Below, in pieces: positions 35,216-45,962 of a stretch of DNA of 60,666 nt. The stretch lies in contig CANGDZ010000013.1 of NCBI GenBank assembly GCA_947452785.1, positions 1 to 60,666 on the forward strand. Direction: 5' to 3'. A program made the position numbers and the translations under genes. Under the pieces are notes generated by a model that was not told the origin of the DNA, ran no database searches, and saw only the letters and a list, made by a program, of their open reading frames with translations. The DNA is from Comamonadaceae bacterium (GTDB lineage: Bacteria; Pseudomonadota; Gammaproteobacteria; Burkholderiales; Burkholderiaceae_C). Position 1 is the first letter of the stretch. Every line of letters begins with the position of its first letter.

Positions 35216-36403
35216 ATGGCCATTCTTGCTGTTAACGCCGGTTCCTCCTCGTTGAAGTTCTCCTTGCATCCTTTGCAAGAAGGGCTGGTTCAGCCCAGTG
35301 TGCTGACGGGCAGCATTCAAGGCTTGGAGCCGCAAGGCACGCCTGAAATTGCTTGGCGTGCGCAGGGCGCTTTGATGAAGCAGTCCTTGCCCAAGGGTGA
35401 GGGCGATGCTTTCGAGCGCGCGCTGCAAGAATTGCGCAGCCTGCTCGCGCGCCTTCCCCATCTGCCGGCCATTCAAGCCATTGCCCACCGCGTGGTGCAT
35501 GGCGGTGAGCGTTACACCCGCAGCGTGCGCGTCACGTCCGAGGTATTGCACGACCTGGCCCAACTCAACTCTTTGGCACCGCTCCATCAGCCGCACAACC
35601 TGGCCGGCATTGAGGCCTTTCAGCAAGCCTTTCCTGATCTTCCGCAGATGGCTTGCTTTGACACGGCGTTTCACAACACCGTGCCGCAAGAGGAGCGGCA
35701 ATTCGCCTTGCCTCAAGCACTCACGCAGCAAGGCGTGCGGCGCTACGGTTTTCATGGTCTGTCGTACCAGTACATCATGGGCGTGCTGCAAGAGCGCACA
35801 CCTCGTGCCGAGCACAGAGTGCTGATGGCGCACCTGGGCAATGGCGCCAGCTTGTGCGCCGCGCGAGGCGGGCACAGTTGCGCCACCACCATGGGCTTTT
35901 CGGCGCTCGACGGTTTGATCATGGGCACCCGCAGCGGCTCGCTGGATGCTGGCGTGCTGTTGTACCTTATGGAGCAAGGCTGGAGCCACGACCGCTTGCA
36001 AAATCTGCTCTACAAACAATCGGGCTTGCTCGGCGTCTCGGGCATCTCGGCCGACATGCGCAAGCTGCGCGCCGACCCCTCAATGCAGGCGCAATGGGCG
36101 ATTGACCTGTTCACGCATCGCGTGGTGCGCGAGAGTGGCGCCTTGGTGGCCTGTCTGCAAGGCCTGGATGTGCTGGCCTTCAGCGGTGGCATTGGCGAGC
36201 ACGATGCGCAACTGCGCTTGCAGGTGTGCCAGGCGCTGCAATGGATGGGCGTGCAGATCGACCCGGTGCGCAATTTGCAGGCCTGCGGCGATGACATCTG
36301 GTCCATCCATGCCGTGGGCAGCATCGTAGAGATTTGGGTCATCCCCACCGACGAAGGCCGCGTGGCCGCCCGTGAGGCGGCCGCATTGTTGCGCCTGGCT
36401 TAA
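35216..36403 (+). CDS. ackA: Acetate kinase
   Basis: 395 aa. Forms ATP and acetate from acetyl phosphate. Full-length ASKHA-fold enzyme with NAGSSSLKFSL at the N-terminus, HRVVHGGERYTRSV, FDTAFHNTVP, HLGNGASLCA and FSGGIGEH. With the upstream Pta domain it completes substrate-level phosphorylation from acetyl-CoA, useful when respiration is limited. Last gene of the plus-strand operon that starts at 29141; bclA converges from the other side. Confidence 0.95.
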   Translation: MAILAVNAGSSSLKFSLHPLQEGLVQPSVLTGSIQGLEPQGTPEIAWRAQGALMKQSLPKGEGDAFERALQELRSLLARLPHLPAIQAIAHRVVHGGERYTRSVRVTSEVLHDLAQLNSLAPLHQPHNLAGIEAFQQAFPDLPQMACFDTAFHNTVPQEERQFALPQALTQQGVRRYGFHGLSYQYIMGVLQERTPRAEHRVLMAHLGNGASLCAARGGHSCATTMGFSALDGLIMGTRSGSLDAGVLLYLMEQGWSHDRLQNLLYKQSGLLGVSGISADMRKLRADPSMQAQWAIDLFTHRVVRESGALVACLQGLDVLAFSGGIGEHDAQLRLQVCQALQWMGVQIDPVRNLQACGDDIWSIHAVGSIVEIWVIPTDEGRVAAREAAALLRLA

Positions 36404-36446
36404 ACGCTGCGCATCGCTTAAGCCTTGCGCATCACGTCGGCACGGC

Positions 36447-38006
36447 TCAGCCGTTTTCTTGATCGCGCAGCCGAAAGCGCTGGATCTTACCGGTCGCCGT
36501 TTTGGGCAGCTCGGCCACAAACTCAATGAAGCGGGGGTATTTGTAGGGCGCCAAATGCGCTTTGACAAAGGCTTTGACTTCTTCTTCAGTCAAGCTTTGC
36601 CCGGCTTTGAGCACTACAAAGGCTTTGGTTTTGACCAAGCCGTCAGTGTCATTTTTACCAATCACCGCGGCTTCCAAAATGGCGGGGTGTTGCACCAAGG
36701 TGGCTTCGACTTCAAATGGCGAAACATAGATGCCGCTGACTTTGAGCATGTCGTCGTTGCGTCCGGCGTAGGTGTAGTAACCGTCGGGGTCGCAGCTGTA
36801 TTTGTCACCGCTTTTGGTCCACACGCCTTGAAAGGTGTCACGGGTTTTGTCCCGGTTGTTCCAGTACATCAAGGCACTGCTCGGGCCTTGGATGTACAGA
36901 TCGCCAATCTCGTTGTGGCCACTCAGCACCTGGCCGTCTTCACCGCGCAGTTGCACCGCGTAGCCGGGTACGGCTTTGCCAGTGGTGCCGTAGCGCACGT
37001 CGCCGGGGCGGTTGGACAAGAACACGTGCAGCATTTCAGTGGAGCCGATGCCGTCAATGATTTCGCAGCCAAAGTGGGCTGTCCAGCGCTCGCCAATGTC
37101 ACGCGGCAGCGCTTCGCCAGCCGACGAACACAGGCGCAGCGCCACCTGGGATTTGGCTGGTAAGTCCGGGCTGGCCAGCATGCCGCCGTAACCGGTGGGC
37201 GCGCCGTAAAACACGGTGGGTTGGAGCTCGACCAAGCGTTTGAAGCTGGCTTGCGGTGTGGGGCGCTCGGCCATCAGCACCACCGTGGCGCCCACGGCCA
37301 GCGGGAAGGTCATGGCGTTACCCAGGCCATAAGCGAAGAAGAGTTTGGCGGCTGAAAACACCACATCGCTCTCGTGCAGCGCGAGTACGCCTTTGCCATA
37401 TAGCTCGGCCGTCCAGTACAAATTACCTTGGGTGTGCACGGTCCCTTTGGGCTGGCCGGTCGAGCCGGACGAGTAAAGCCAAAAAGCCGGTTCGTCGGCC
37501 AAGGTGGGGGCGGGCAGGCCGAGTTGGAGCGAGGCCCAGTCGGCCATGTGGACGGCGCCTTCTGGCATATCACCGGCAGGGCGCGACACCACCAGGTGCT
37601 GCACCTCATGAGCGCCCAAAGCCAACGCGGCTTGCAAAGTCGGCAGCAAAGCGCCAGAAACCAAAACGGCTTGAGAGCGGCTGTTGGCCAGCATGAAGGC
37701 ATAGTCTTCGGCCGTGAGCAAGGTGTTGACGGCCACCGGCACCACGCCGGCGTAGAGCGCGCCCAAAAAGGCCACGATCCAGTCGCTGCTGTCGTGCATC
37801 AGCAAAAGCACGCGTTCTTCACGCTTGATGCCCAGACCACGCAGGCCGGTGGCAAAGCGCTGCACTTGCAGGGCCAAGTCGCCGTAGCTGACGTTGCCCA
37901 CGTCATCGATCACTGCAGTCTTGCCGTGGCGCGCCTTGTTGGTCAGCAGCAGGTGCTGGGCAAAGTTGAATTGCGCGGGCGGCGCCATCGTCTGGGTGCG
38001 GGTCAT
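36447..38006 (-). CDS. bclA: Benzoate-CoA ligase
   Basis: 519 aa. Activates benzoate to benzoyl-CoA with ATP, the entry step of the box pathway. AMP-binding family with the P-loop YSSGSTGQPKGT, the adenylate stretch GIGSTEMLHVFLSN, the hinge GRNDDMLKVSGIYVSP and the catalytic Lys in KTATGKIQRFRL. High similarity in pattern to BclA/BadA ligases. Start taken at 38006, with 38018 as the alternative. It diverges from boxR across a region full of TGCA repeats. Confidence 0.93.
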   Translation of the reverse strand: MTRTQTMAPPAQFNFAQHLLLTNKARHGKTAVIDDVGNVSYGDLALQVQRFATGLRGLGIKREERVLLLMHDSSDWIVAFLGALYAGVVPVAVNTLLTAEDYAFMLANSRSQAVLVSGALLPTLQAALALGAHEVQHLVVSRPAGDMPEGAVHMADWASLQLGLPAPTLADEPAFWLYSSGSTGQPKGTVHTQGNLYWTAELYGKGVLALHESDVVFSAAKLFFAYGLGNAMTFPLAVGATVVLMAERPTPQASFKRLVELQPTVFYGAPTGYGGMLASPDLPAKSQVALRLCSSAGEALPRDIGERWTAHFGCEIIDGIGSTEMLHVFLSNRPGDVRYGTTGKAVPGYAVQLRGEDGQVLSGHNEIGDLYIQGPSSALMYWNNRDKTRDTFQGVWTKSGDKYSCDPDGYYTYAGRNDDMLKVSGIYVSPFEVEATLVQHPAILEAAVIGKNDTDGLVKTKAFVVLKAGQSLTEEEVKAFVKAHLAPYKYPRFIEFVAELPKTATGKIQRFRLRDQENG

Positions 38007-38027
38007 GGTCAGTCTCATTTCGTAAGA

Positions 38028-38109
38028 TGCATTAAAAAGCTGGTCGATAATTGCAACTGGCTGTATAAATGCATTATTTTGCGTACGGCCAAGTATGCAG
38101 TAAAGTGCA
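38028..38109. promoter_or_regulatory. BoxR-type operator region between bclA and boxR
   Basis: TGCA occurs at 38028, 38052, 38070, 38096 and 38106. The last two form TGCA-N6-TGCA (38096-38109), the arrangement described for BzdR/BoxR operators in Azoarcus. It should control both divergent genes, with benzoyl-CoA as effector. The exact promoters are not resolved. Confidence 0.6.
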
Positions 38110-38166
38110 TGTTTTGGGTATTCGTTGGCGTGAGGGTTTTCCCTTGGGTAAGCTTTCAGGCAAAAA

Positions 38167-39141
38167 ATGAAGAGTTCAGTGACCGTGGAGATTCCAGTGA
38201 CAGATACCGCAGCGCACACAGATGCAGCACCCGTGGGTGATACCGAGGCCGCAACACCTGTAGCGATTGAAGTGGCGCGCAATCCGTTTTTGGTGTCTTT
38301 GGGTGAGCGTGTGCGCAATTTGCGCGCGCGTCAAGGCATGACGCGCAAGGCCGTGGCGCTGGCCGCGGATGTGTCTGAGCGTCACCTGGCCAACTTGGAA
38401 TACGGCACCGGCAATGTGTCCGTCTTGGTGTTGTTGCAAGTGGCGCAGGCGCTGCAATGCTCCTTGGCCGAATTGCTGGGCGACATGACCACCACCTCGC
38501 CCGAATGGTTGCTGATTCGCGAGCTGCTGGGCAAGCGCAGCGAGGCCGATTTGCGCCGCGCCCGCTTGCAACTGGGCGAGATGTTTGGAGAAGGCAGCGA
38601 TGCCCGCGCCCGGCAAAACCGGGTGGCCTTGATCGGCCTGCGCGGCGCGGGTAAAACCACGCTGGGCCAGCGTTTGGCCGACGATTTGGGCTTCCCGTTC
38701 ATCGAGCTGTCGCGGCAGATTGAGCAATTTGCCGGTTGCCAGATCAGCGAAATTCACAACCTGTACGGCGCGCACGCCTACCGCCGTTACGAGCGACGCG
38801 CGCTCGAAGAAGCGATTCAAATTTACCCCGAGGTGGTGATCGCCACGCCGGGCGGTTTGGTGTCGGACTCGGCTAATTTCAACCTGTTGCTGTCGCACTG
38901 CACCACGGTGTGGCTCAAGGCGGATGCCGCCGACCACATGTCTCGCGTGGCGGCCCAAGGCGATCTGCGTCCGATGGCGGCCAGCCGCGAAGCAATGGAA
39001 GACTTGAAACGCATTTTGGAAGGGCGCTCGGCCTTTTATTCCAAAGCCGATGTGGCCATCAACACCAGCGCAGGCACAGCCGACCAAGCCTTTGCCCAGC
39101 TGCGTGATGCAGTGCGCAAGCAACTGACCACCTCGATCTGA
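38167..39141 (+). CDS. boxR: BoxR transcriptional repressor of benzoate degradation
   Basis: 324 aa. An N-terminal Cro/CI-type helix-turn-helix (about 45-105; VRNLRARQGMTRKAVALAAD) is joined to a shikimate-kinase-like domain with the P-loop GLRGAGKT (157-164). In BzdR and BoxR the kinase-like domain senses benzoyl-CoA and relieves repression. The two-domain layout is diagnostic. It lies between bclA (divergent) and boxCBA (same strand), with candidate operators on both sides. Confidence 0.95.
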   Translation: MKSSVTVEIPVTDTAAHTDAAPVGDTEAATPVAIEVARNPFLVSLGERVRNLRARQGMTRKAVALAADVSERHLANLEYGTGNVSVLVLLQVAQALQCSLAELLGDMTTTSPEWLLIRELLGKRSEADLRRARLQLGEMFGEGSDARARQNRVALIGLRGAGKTTLGQRLADDLGFPFIELSRQIEQFAGCQISEIHNLYGAHAYRRYERRALEEAIQIYPEVVIATPGGLVSDSANFNLLLSHCTTVWLKADAADHMSRVAAQGDLRPMAASREAMEDLKRILEGRSAFYSKADVAINTSAGTADQAFAQLRDAVRKQLTTSI

Positions 39142-39194
39142 CGAACCAGGTTAATTGAAATTATGAGGGTAATTACCTATTAAATGAATTAAAG

Positions 39195-39229
39195 TGCATA
39201 TTGCAGCCCGCTTTGATGGGAAATATAAT
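39195..39229 (+). promoter_or_regulatory. boxC promoter with overlapping TGCA operator
   Basis: TTGCAG (39201-39206), an exact 17-bp spacer and TATAAT (39224-39229) form a near-consensus sigma-70 promoter. TGCA-TAT-TGCA (39195-39205) overlies the -35, so a BoxR-like protein bound there would block the polymerase. Confidence 0.65.
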
Positions 39230-39299
39230 TCACATCAATGTCACGCTGCCATGCGGTGTGAATTGAACTTCAACCCACCGTCCACTTTCCGGAGATCCC

Positions 39300-40958
<1,659 letters not shown>

Positions 40959-41048
40959 TGTTTTTGCGTTGTGCAGTGCGGTTCCCGGTGGTCCGCGCTG
41001 CAACCGAAATTTGACCCCACCGTTGCTTCTCAATTTCTGGAGACTCTC

Positions 41049-42476
41049 ATGTCCGGTATCAACTACAGCGAAAAAATCCCCAACAACGTCAACCTGTCTG
41101 AAGACCGCACGCTGCAACGCGCGCTGGAACAGTGGCAGCCCAACTTCATCAACTGGTGGGACGACATGGGCCCCGAAGGCTCCACCGACATGGATGTGTA
41201 CTTGCGTACCGCTGTGAGCGTGGACCCGCAAGGCTGGGCCCAGTTCGGCCACGTCAAGATGCGCGACTACCGCTGGGGCGTTTTCTTGAACCCCGGCGAT
41301 CAAGAACGCAAAATTCATTTCGGTGACCACATTGGTGAGAAAGCTTGGCAAGACGTGCCTGGCGAACACCGCGCCAACCTGCGCCGCATCATCGTGACCC
41401 AAGGCGACACCGAGCCCGCATCGGTCGAGCAGCAACGTCACCTGGGCCTGACGGCGCCCAGCATGTACGACCTGCGCAACCTGTTTCAGATCAACGTCGA
41501 AGAAGGCCGCCACCTGTGGGCCATGGTGTACTTGCTGCACAAATACTTTGGCAAAGACGGCCGTGAAGAAGCCGACGCCTTGCTGCAACGCAACAGCGGC
41601 AGCGTGGACAACCCCCGCATCTTGCAGGCCTTCAACGAGAAGACACCGGACTGGTTGTCGTTCTTCATGTTCACTTACTTCACCGACCGTGACGGTAAGT
41701 TCCAGCTGTGCGCCTTGGCCGAATCCGCGTTCGATCCTTTGGCCCGCACCACCAAGTTCATGCTGACTGAAGAAGCGCACCACATGTTTGTGGGCGAGTC
41801 CGGTATCAGCCGCACCATCCAGCGCACCGTGGACGTGATGAACCAGCTGAAAACCGACGACGTGGCCAAGCTGCGCGCCGCCGGTGTGATCGATCTGCCG
41901 ACCATCCAGCGTTACATCAACTTCCACTTCTCTGTGACCATCGATTTGTTCGGCGCCGACCAGTCGTCCAACGCCGCCACCTTCTACAGCTCGGGCCTGA
42001 AGGGCCGCTACGAAGAAGGCAAGCGCGTGGATGACCATGTCTTAAAGGGCAACAGCTACAAAATTTTGTCGGTCGAAGAGGGCAAGTTGGTTGAAAAAGA
42101 AGTGCCGATGCTCAACGCTTTGAACGAAGTGCTGCGCGACGACTACATCATCGATTCCAAAGGCGGTATCGACCGTTGGAACCGTGTGATCACCAAGGCC
42201 GGTATTCCATTCACGTTGACGGCGCCACACAAGGCTTTCCACCGCAGCATCGGCTCTTTGTCGGGCTCTAAGATCACGCCCGACGGTCAAGTGGTGACCG
42301 ACGCCGAATGGAACGCCAAAGTGGACGAGTGGTTACCTTCAAGCGATGACCGTGCCTATGTGGCCAGCCTGATGGGCCGCGTGGTCGAGCCTGGCAAGTT
42401 TGCCAATTGGATCGCGCCGCCTGTGATGGGCATCAACCGTCAGCCCGTGGACTTTGATTACGTCCGTTTCAACTGA
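41049..42476 (+). CDS. boxB: Benzoyl-CoA 2,3-epoxidase, oxygenase subunit (BoxB)
   Basis: 475 aa from the ATG at 41049 with GGAG 7 bp upstream. Di-iron monooxygenase that epoxidises benzoyl-CoA with O2, using electrons from BoxA. By alignment to BoxB numbering from memory, the six iron ligands are Glu122, Glu152, His155 (EEGRHLW), Asp213, Glu242 and His245 (TEEAHHMF), all present. Ferritin-like core. Lies between boxC and boxA, separated from boxA by a strong inverted repeat. Confidence 0.95.
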   Translation: MSGINYSEKIPNNVNLSEDRTLQRALEQWQPNFINWWDDMGPEGSTDMDVYLRTAVSVDPQGWAQFGHVKMRDYRWGVFLNPGDQERKIHFGDHIGEKAWQDVPGEHRANLRRIIVTQGDTEPASVEQQRHLGLTAPSMYDLRNLFQINVEEGRHLWAMVYLLHKYFGKDGREEADALLQRNSGSVDNPRILQAFNEKTPDWLSFFMFTYFTDRDGKFQLCALAESAFDPLARTTKFMLTEEAHHMFVGESGISRTIQRTVDVMNQLKTDDVAKLRAAGVIDLPTIQRYINFHFSVTIDLFGADQSSNAATFYSSGLKGRYEEGKRVDDHVLKGNSYKILSVEEGKLVEKEVPMLNALNEVLRDDYIIDSKGGIDRWNRVITKAGIPFTLTAPHKAFHRSIGSLSGSKITPDGQVVTDAEWNAKVDEWLPSSDDRAYVASLMGRVVEPGKFANWIAPPVMGINRQPVDFDYVRFN

Positions 42477-42524
42477 TGCGTTGAATCTTTGATCGACTGC
42501 TGCCTTCGCTTTGTTGTGGGGGCG

Positions 42525-42600
42525 GCAGTTGACAGAGCAAGGGGCGGGTTCCTCATGCGGTTACCGAACATAGTCACCCGCCCCTTGCTCTGTCAACTGC
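42525..42600. repeat. Perfect 25-bp inverted repeat between boxB and boxA
   Basis: Left arm 42525-42549 and right arm 42576-42600 are exact reverse complements, separated by 26 nt. No T-run follows, so a simple rho-independent terminator is not indicated. A small GCGGC-GCAA-GCCGC hairpin (42606-42619) follows. It could act as an mRNA processing or stability element, a partial terminator, or a mobile repeat. Confidence 0.9.
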
Positions 42601-42678
42601 ATGGTGCGGCGCAAGCCGCTTCTTTGCCATTAGACTGCGAACTCAAAAATTCGCTGAAGACACATTAGAAAGCCATGC

Positions 42679-44001
42679 ATGAGCACCGACACCTTCGTCA
42701 TCAAACAGCACGTCATCGACCCTGAAATCTGCATTCGCTGTAACACCTGCGAAGCCATTTGCCCGGTCGGCGCCATCACCCACGACTCGCTCAACTACGT
42801 GGTCAAGGCCGACATCTGTAACCTGTGCATGGACTGCATCTCACCTTGCCCGACGGGCTCCATCGACAACTGGCGCATGGTGCCCAAGGCCATGGCCTAT
42901 AGCATCGAAGAACAACTCAAGTGGGACGAGCTGCCTGCTGAACTCAGCGCAGAAGTTCTTGCGGCAGCAGGTGTGGGCGACGAAGCCGGTGCAGCGCAAG
43001 AAGCCCAAGTGGCTTTGCAAACCGCTGCGGATTCATCAGCTTCCTCGTCAGCAGCCAGCACCGCCGAGACCTCAGGTTTCAACTCAGCCCAGTTTGGCGC
43101 GGTCATCCCACCTTGGTCTGCTGCGCATCCGTACACCAATGTGTATGGCCCCAAAGCCACCGAAAAAACCATCACCGCCACCGTCACCGGCAATGTGCGC
43201 GTGACTGAAGTCGGCAAACAGGATGAGCAACAAGACTACGACACCCATCACATCGTGCTCGACTTTGGCCACATGTCTTTCCCGGTGCTCGAAGGCCAAT
43301 CCATCGGCATCATCCCGCCGGGCGTGGACGCGGCTGGCCGCGCCCACCATGCGCGCCAGTACTCGATTGCCAGTCCGCGCAACGGCGAGCGCCCGGGTTA
43401 CAACAACCTGTCGCTGACCATCAAGCGCGTCCTCGAAGACCATCAGGGCCAAGCGGTGCGCGGCGTGGGCTCCAACTTCATGTGCGATCTGAAAGTGGGC
43501 GACAAGGTGCAGGTGATCGGCCCGTTCGGCGCCAGCTTCTTGATGCCGAATCACCCCAAATCCAACATCGTGATGATTTGCACCGGTACCGGTTCGGCCC
43601 CGATGCGCGCCATGACCGAGTGGCGTCGTCGCCTGCGGGCGAGCGGCAAGTTTGAAGGAGGCAAATTGATGCTGTTCTTTGGCGCCCGCACTCAGCAAGA
43701 GTTGCCTTACTTTGGCCCTCTGCAAAACCTGCCCAAAGATTTCATTGACATCGAGTTTGCCTATTCACGCACGCCAGGCCAGCCCAAGCGCTATGTGCAA
43801 GACGCGCTGCGCGAGCGCGCCGCCGACATCGCGGTGATGCTCAAGGACAGCAATACCTGCTTTTATGTGTGCGGATTAAAGAGCATGGAAGAGGGCGTGG
43901 TCATGGCCCTGCGAGACATTGCGCAACAAGCGGGACTCGATTGGGATGCACTGGGCATGGCCCTCAAACTCCAAGGCCGCCTGCACCTCGAAACGTATTA
44001 G
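42679..44001 (+). CDS. boxA: Benzoyl-CoA 2,3-epoxidase, reductase subunit (BoxA)
   Basis: 440 aa. Transfers electrons from NADPH to BoxB. The N-terminal ferredoxin part has two 4Fe-4S clusters (Cys18, 21, 24, 28 and Cys47, 50, 53, 57). An Ala/Ser-rich linker (about 90-135) joins a ferredoxin-NADP reductase module with the FAD-binding [18 protein letters not shown] and nucleotide-binding [18 protein letters not shown]. Full BoxA architecture. ATG at 42679 ([18 protein letters not shown]) preferred; one at 42675 is out of frame. Confidence 0.95.
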   Translation: MSTDTFVIKQHVIDPEICIRCNTCEAICPVGAITHDSLNYVVKADICNLCMDCISPCPTGSIDNWRMVPKAMAYSIEEQLKWDELPAELSAEVLAAAGVGDEAGAAQEAQVALQTAADSSASSSAASTAETSGFNSAQFGAVIPPWSAAHPYTNVYGPKATEKTITATVTGNVRVTEVGKQDEQQDYDTHHIVLDFGHMSFPVLEGQSIGIIPPGVDAAGRAHHARQYSIASPRNGERPGYNNLSLTIKRVLEDHQGQAVRGVGSNFMCDLKVGDKVQVIGPFGASFLMPNHPKSNIVMICTGTGSAPMRAMTEWRRRLRASGKFEGGKLMLFFGARTQQELPYFGPLQNLPKDFIDIEFAYSRTPGQPKRYVQDALRERAADIAVMLKDSNTCFYVCGLKSMEEGVVMALRDIAQQAGLDWDALGMALKLQGRLHLETY

Positions 44002-44192
44002 ATTGCTTGCCCGGTTCTGGCTGGAGCAAATTCAGTACCTGTACCTTGTCATGGTTATCCCTTGCTTGGTTCTAGTTATTTGGTTCGTGTAAGTTTCCGT
44101 TCAGCTTCGGCGTTGATTCTGGGGTCTCTCTTGATTTTGGTCATGCGCACTGCTGGGCCTACACCGTGTCAATAAACCCCTGGAGTATTTGG

Positions 44193-45839
44193 ATGACGAC
44201 TCAATCCCCTGGTTGGCTGGACAAAGAACGGATCATTGCCGGCCCCGGCTTTAACCGTTGGCTGGTTCCCCCTGCCGCCTTGGCCATTCACCTTTGCATT
44301 GGCATGGCCTATGGCTTTTCTGTGTTCTGGTTGCCGCTGTCCAAAGCGATTGGCATCAAGGACGCTGTGAAATGTGGCCCTGATGTGGGCTTTTGGGCGC
44401 AACTGTTCACCACCAGCTGCGACTGGCAAATTTCAACTTTGGGGTGGATGTACACCCTGTTCTTCGTTTTGCTGGGTACCAGTGCCGCCACCTGGGGTGG
44501 TTGGCTTGAGCGTGCCGGCCCGCGTAAGGCGGGTGTGGTGTCCGCGCTGTGCTGGTGCGGCGGCATGTTGCTGTCGGCTCTGGGCGTTTACCTGCATCAG
44601 TTTTGGTTGATGATTGTCGGCTCCGGCATCATCGGCGGTATTGGGCTGGGCTTGGGTTATATCTCGCCCGTATCGACGCTGATCAAGTGGTTCCCCGATC
44701 GCCGCGGTATGGCCACAGGCATGGCCATCATGGGCTTTGGCGGCGGTGCCATGATTGGCTCGCCCTTGGCCGCAGACTTGATGAAGTATTTCGCCAGCCC
44801 CAACGATGTGGGGGTGATGCAAACCTTCATCGTCATGGCCTTGGCTTACTTTGTCTTCATGATGGCGGGCGCTTTAGGTTACCGCGTGCCTGAAACAGGC
44901 TGGAAGCCTGAAGGCTGGACGCCTCCTCCGGCCCAAGTAAATAACGCCATGATCACGCAGCGCCACGTGCATGTGAGCAAGGTCTGGGGCATTCCACAGT
45001 TCTGGTTAATCTGGATGGTGCTGTGCATGAACGTCAGCGCCGGCATCGGTGTGATCGGCATGGCTTCGCCCATGTTGCAAGAGGTTTTTGGCGGCACCTT
45101 GATTGGTATTCCCGCCAAGTTTGGCGATCTCGACAAAGATCAACTCAAGGCTATTGCCACAGTTGCCGCAGGCTTTACCGCGCTGTTGAGTTTGTTCAAC
45201 ATTGGTGGACGATTCTTCTGGGCCAGCTTGTCCGACAAACTGGGTCGCAAACTCACCTATATCGTGTTCTTTGTGCTCGGCGGCGTGTTGTACTTCAGCG
45301 TTCCCGGCAGTGCAGCGGCAGGCAGCATCGTTTTGTTTGTGGCAGCTTTCTGCATCATTTTGAGCATGTATGGCGGCGGCTTCGCCACCGTGCCGGCGTA
45401 TTTGGCCGACATTTTTGGCACGCAAATGGTGGGCGCCATCCATGGCCGCTTGCTCACGGCATGGGCCACGGCCGGCGTGCTCGGACCGGTGGTGGTGAAC
45501 TACATGCGCGAATACCAACTCGGCTTGGGTATTCCGCGTGAACAGGTTTACAACCAAACTATGTACATCCTGGTGGGCATGTTGGTGGTGGGCTTGATCT
45601 GTAATTTGCTGGTCAAACCCCTGGATGACAAATGGTTCATGACCGCAGACGAACTGGCTCAGGAAAAACGCCTGGCCCACGAAAAGGCCATGGCCTCTGA
45701 AGTGGTGCGCGGTGGTGAAGCTTCTGGTTCGGATTCAGTCAGCCCCATGGTGGTGGCACTGGCTTGGGCCGCTGTGGGTATTCCACTGGCTTGGGGTGTT
45801 TACCGCACCTTGCTCAGCGTAGCGAAATTTTTCGCCTGA
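44193..45839 (+). CDS. MFS transporter, OFA (oxalate/formate antiporter) family
   Basis: 548 aa from the ATG at 44193 with GGAG 7 bp upstream. About twelve membrane segments with OFA-type features: MAYGFSVFWLPLSKAIG, GLGYISPVSTLIKWFPDRRG, GRFFWASLSDKLGRK and FATVPAYLADIFGTQMVGAI. An extended loop sits between helices 6 and 7. OFA carriers move oxalate, formate and other small carboxylates. Set between boxA and formate dehydrogenase genes, a formate role is plausible; benzoate uptake is the other option. Confidence 0.85.
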   Translation: MTTQSPGWLDKERIIAGPGFNRWLVPPAALAIHLCIGMAYGFSVFWLPLSKAIGIKDAVKCGPDVGFWAQLFTTSCDWQISTLGWMYTLFFVLLGTSAATWGGWLERAGPRKAGVVSALCWCGGMLLSALGVYLHQFWLMIVGSGIIGGIGLGLGYISPVSTLIKWFPDRRGMATGMAIMGFGGGAMIGSPLAADLMKYFASPNDVGVMQTFIVMALAYFVFMMAGALGYRVPETGWKPEGWTPPPAQVNNAMITQRHVHVSKVWGIPQFWLIWMVLCMNVSAGIGVIGMASPMLQEVFGGTLIGIPAKFGDLDKDQLKAIATVAAGFTALLSLFNIGGRFFWASLSDKLGRKLTYIVFFVLGGVLYFSVPGSAAAGSIVLFVAAFCIILSMYGGGFATVPAYLADIFGTQMVGAIHGRLLTAWATAGVLGPVVVNYMREYQLGLGIPREQVYNQTMYILVGMLVVGLICNLLVKPLDDKWFMTADELAQEKRLAHEKAMASEVVRGGEASGSDSVSPMVVALAWAAVGIPLAWGVYRTLLSVAKFFA

Positions 45840-45874
45840 CGCCTGCATAGCCACGTCGGGCTAGGAGCCTCCTC

Positions 45875-45914
45875 AAGCCCCGCTGCCGCAGTCATTGCGT
45901 TTGCGGGGCTTTTT
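45875..45914 (+). terminator. Rho-independent terminator after the OFA transporter
   Basis: AAGCCCCGC (45875-45883) pairs with GCGGGGCTT (45903-45911), followed by TTT (five T in total). It separates the box/OFA transcript from the formate dehydrogenase operon. Confidence 0.75.
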
Positions 45915-45962
45915 GGTTTGCACAAAGCCGCTTCGATGCGCGTATATTTCAATGGATAACCC

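Noticed and set aside
38176-39123. Minus-strand open frame opposite boxR
   Set aside because: Shadow frame created by high GC; boxR has two recognised domains.
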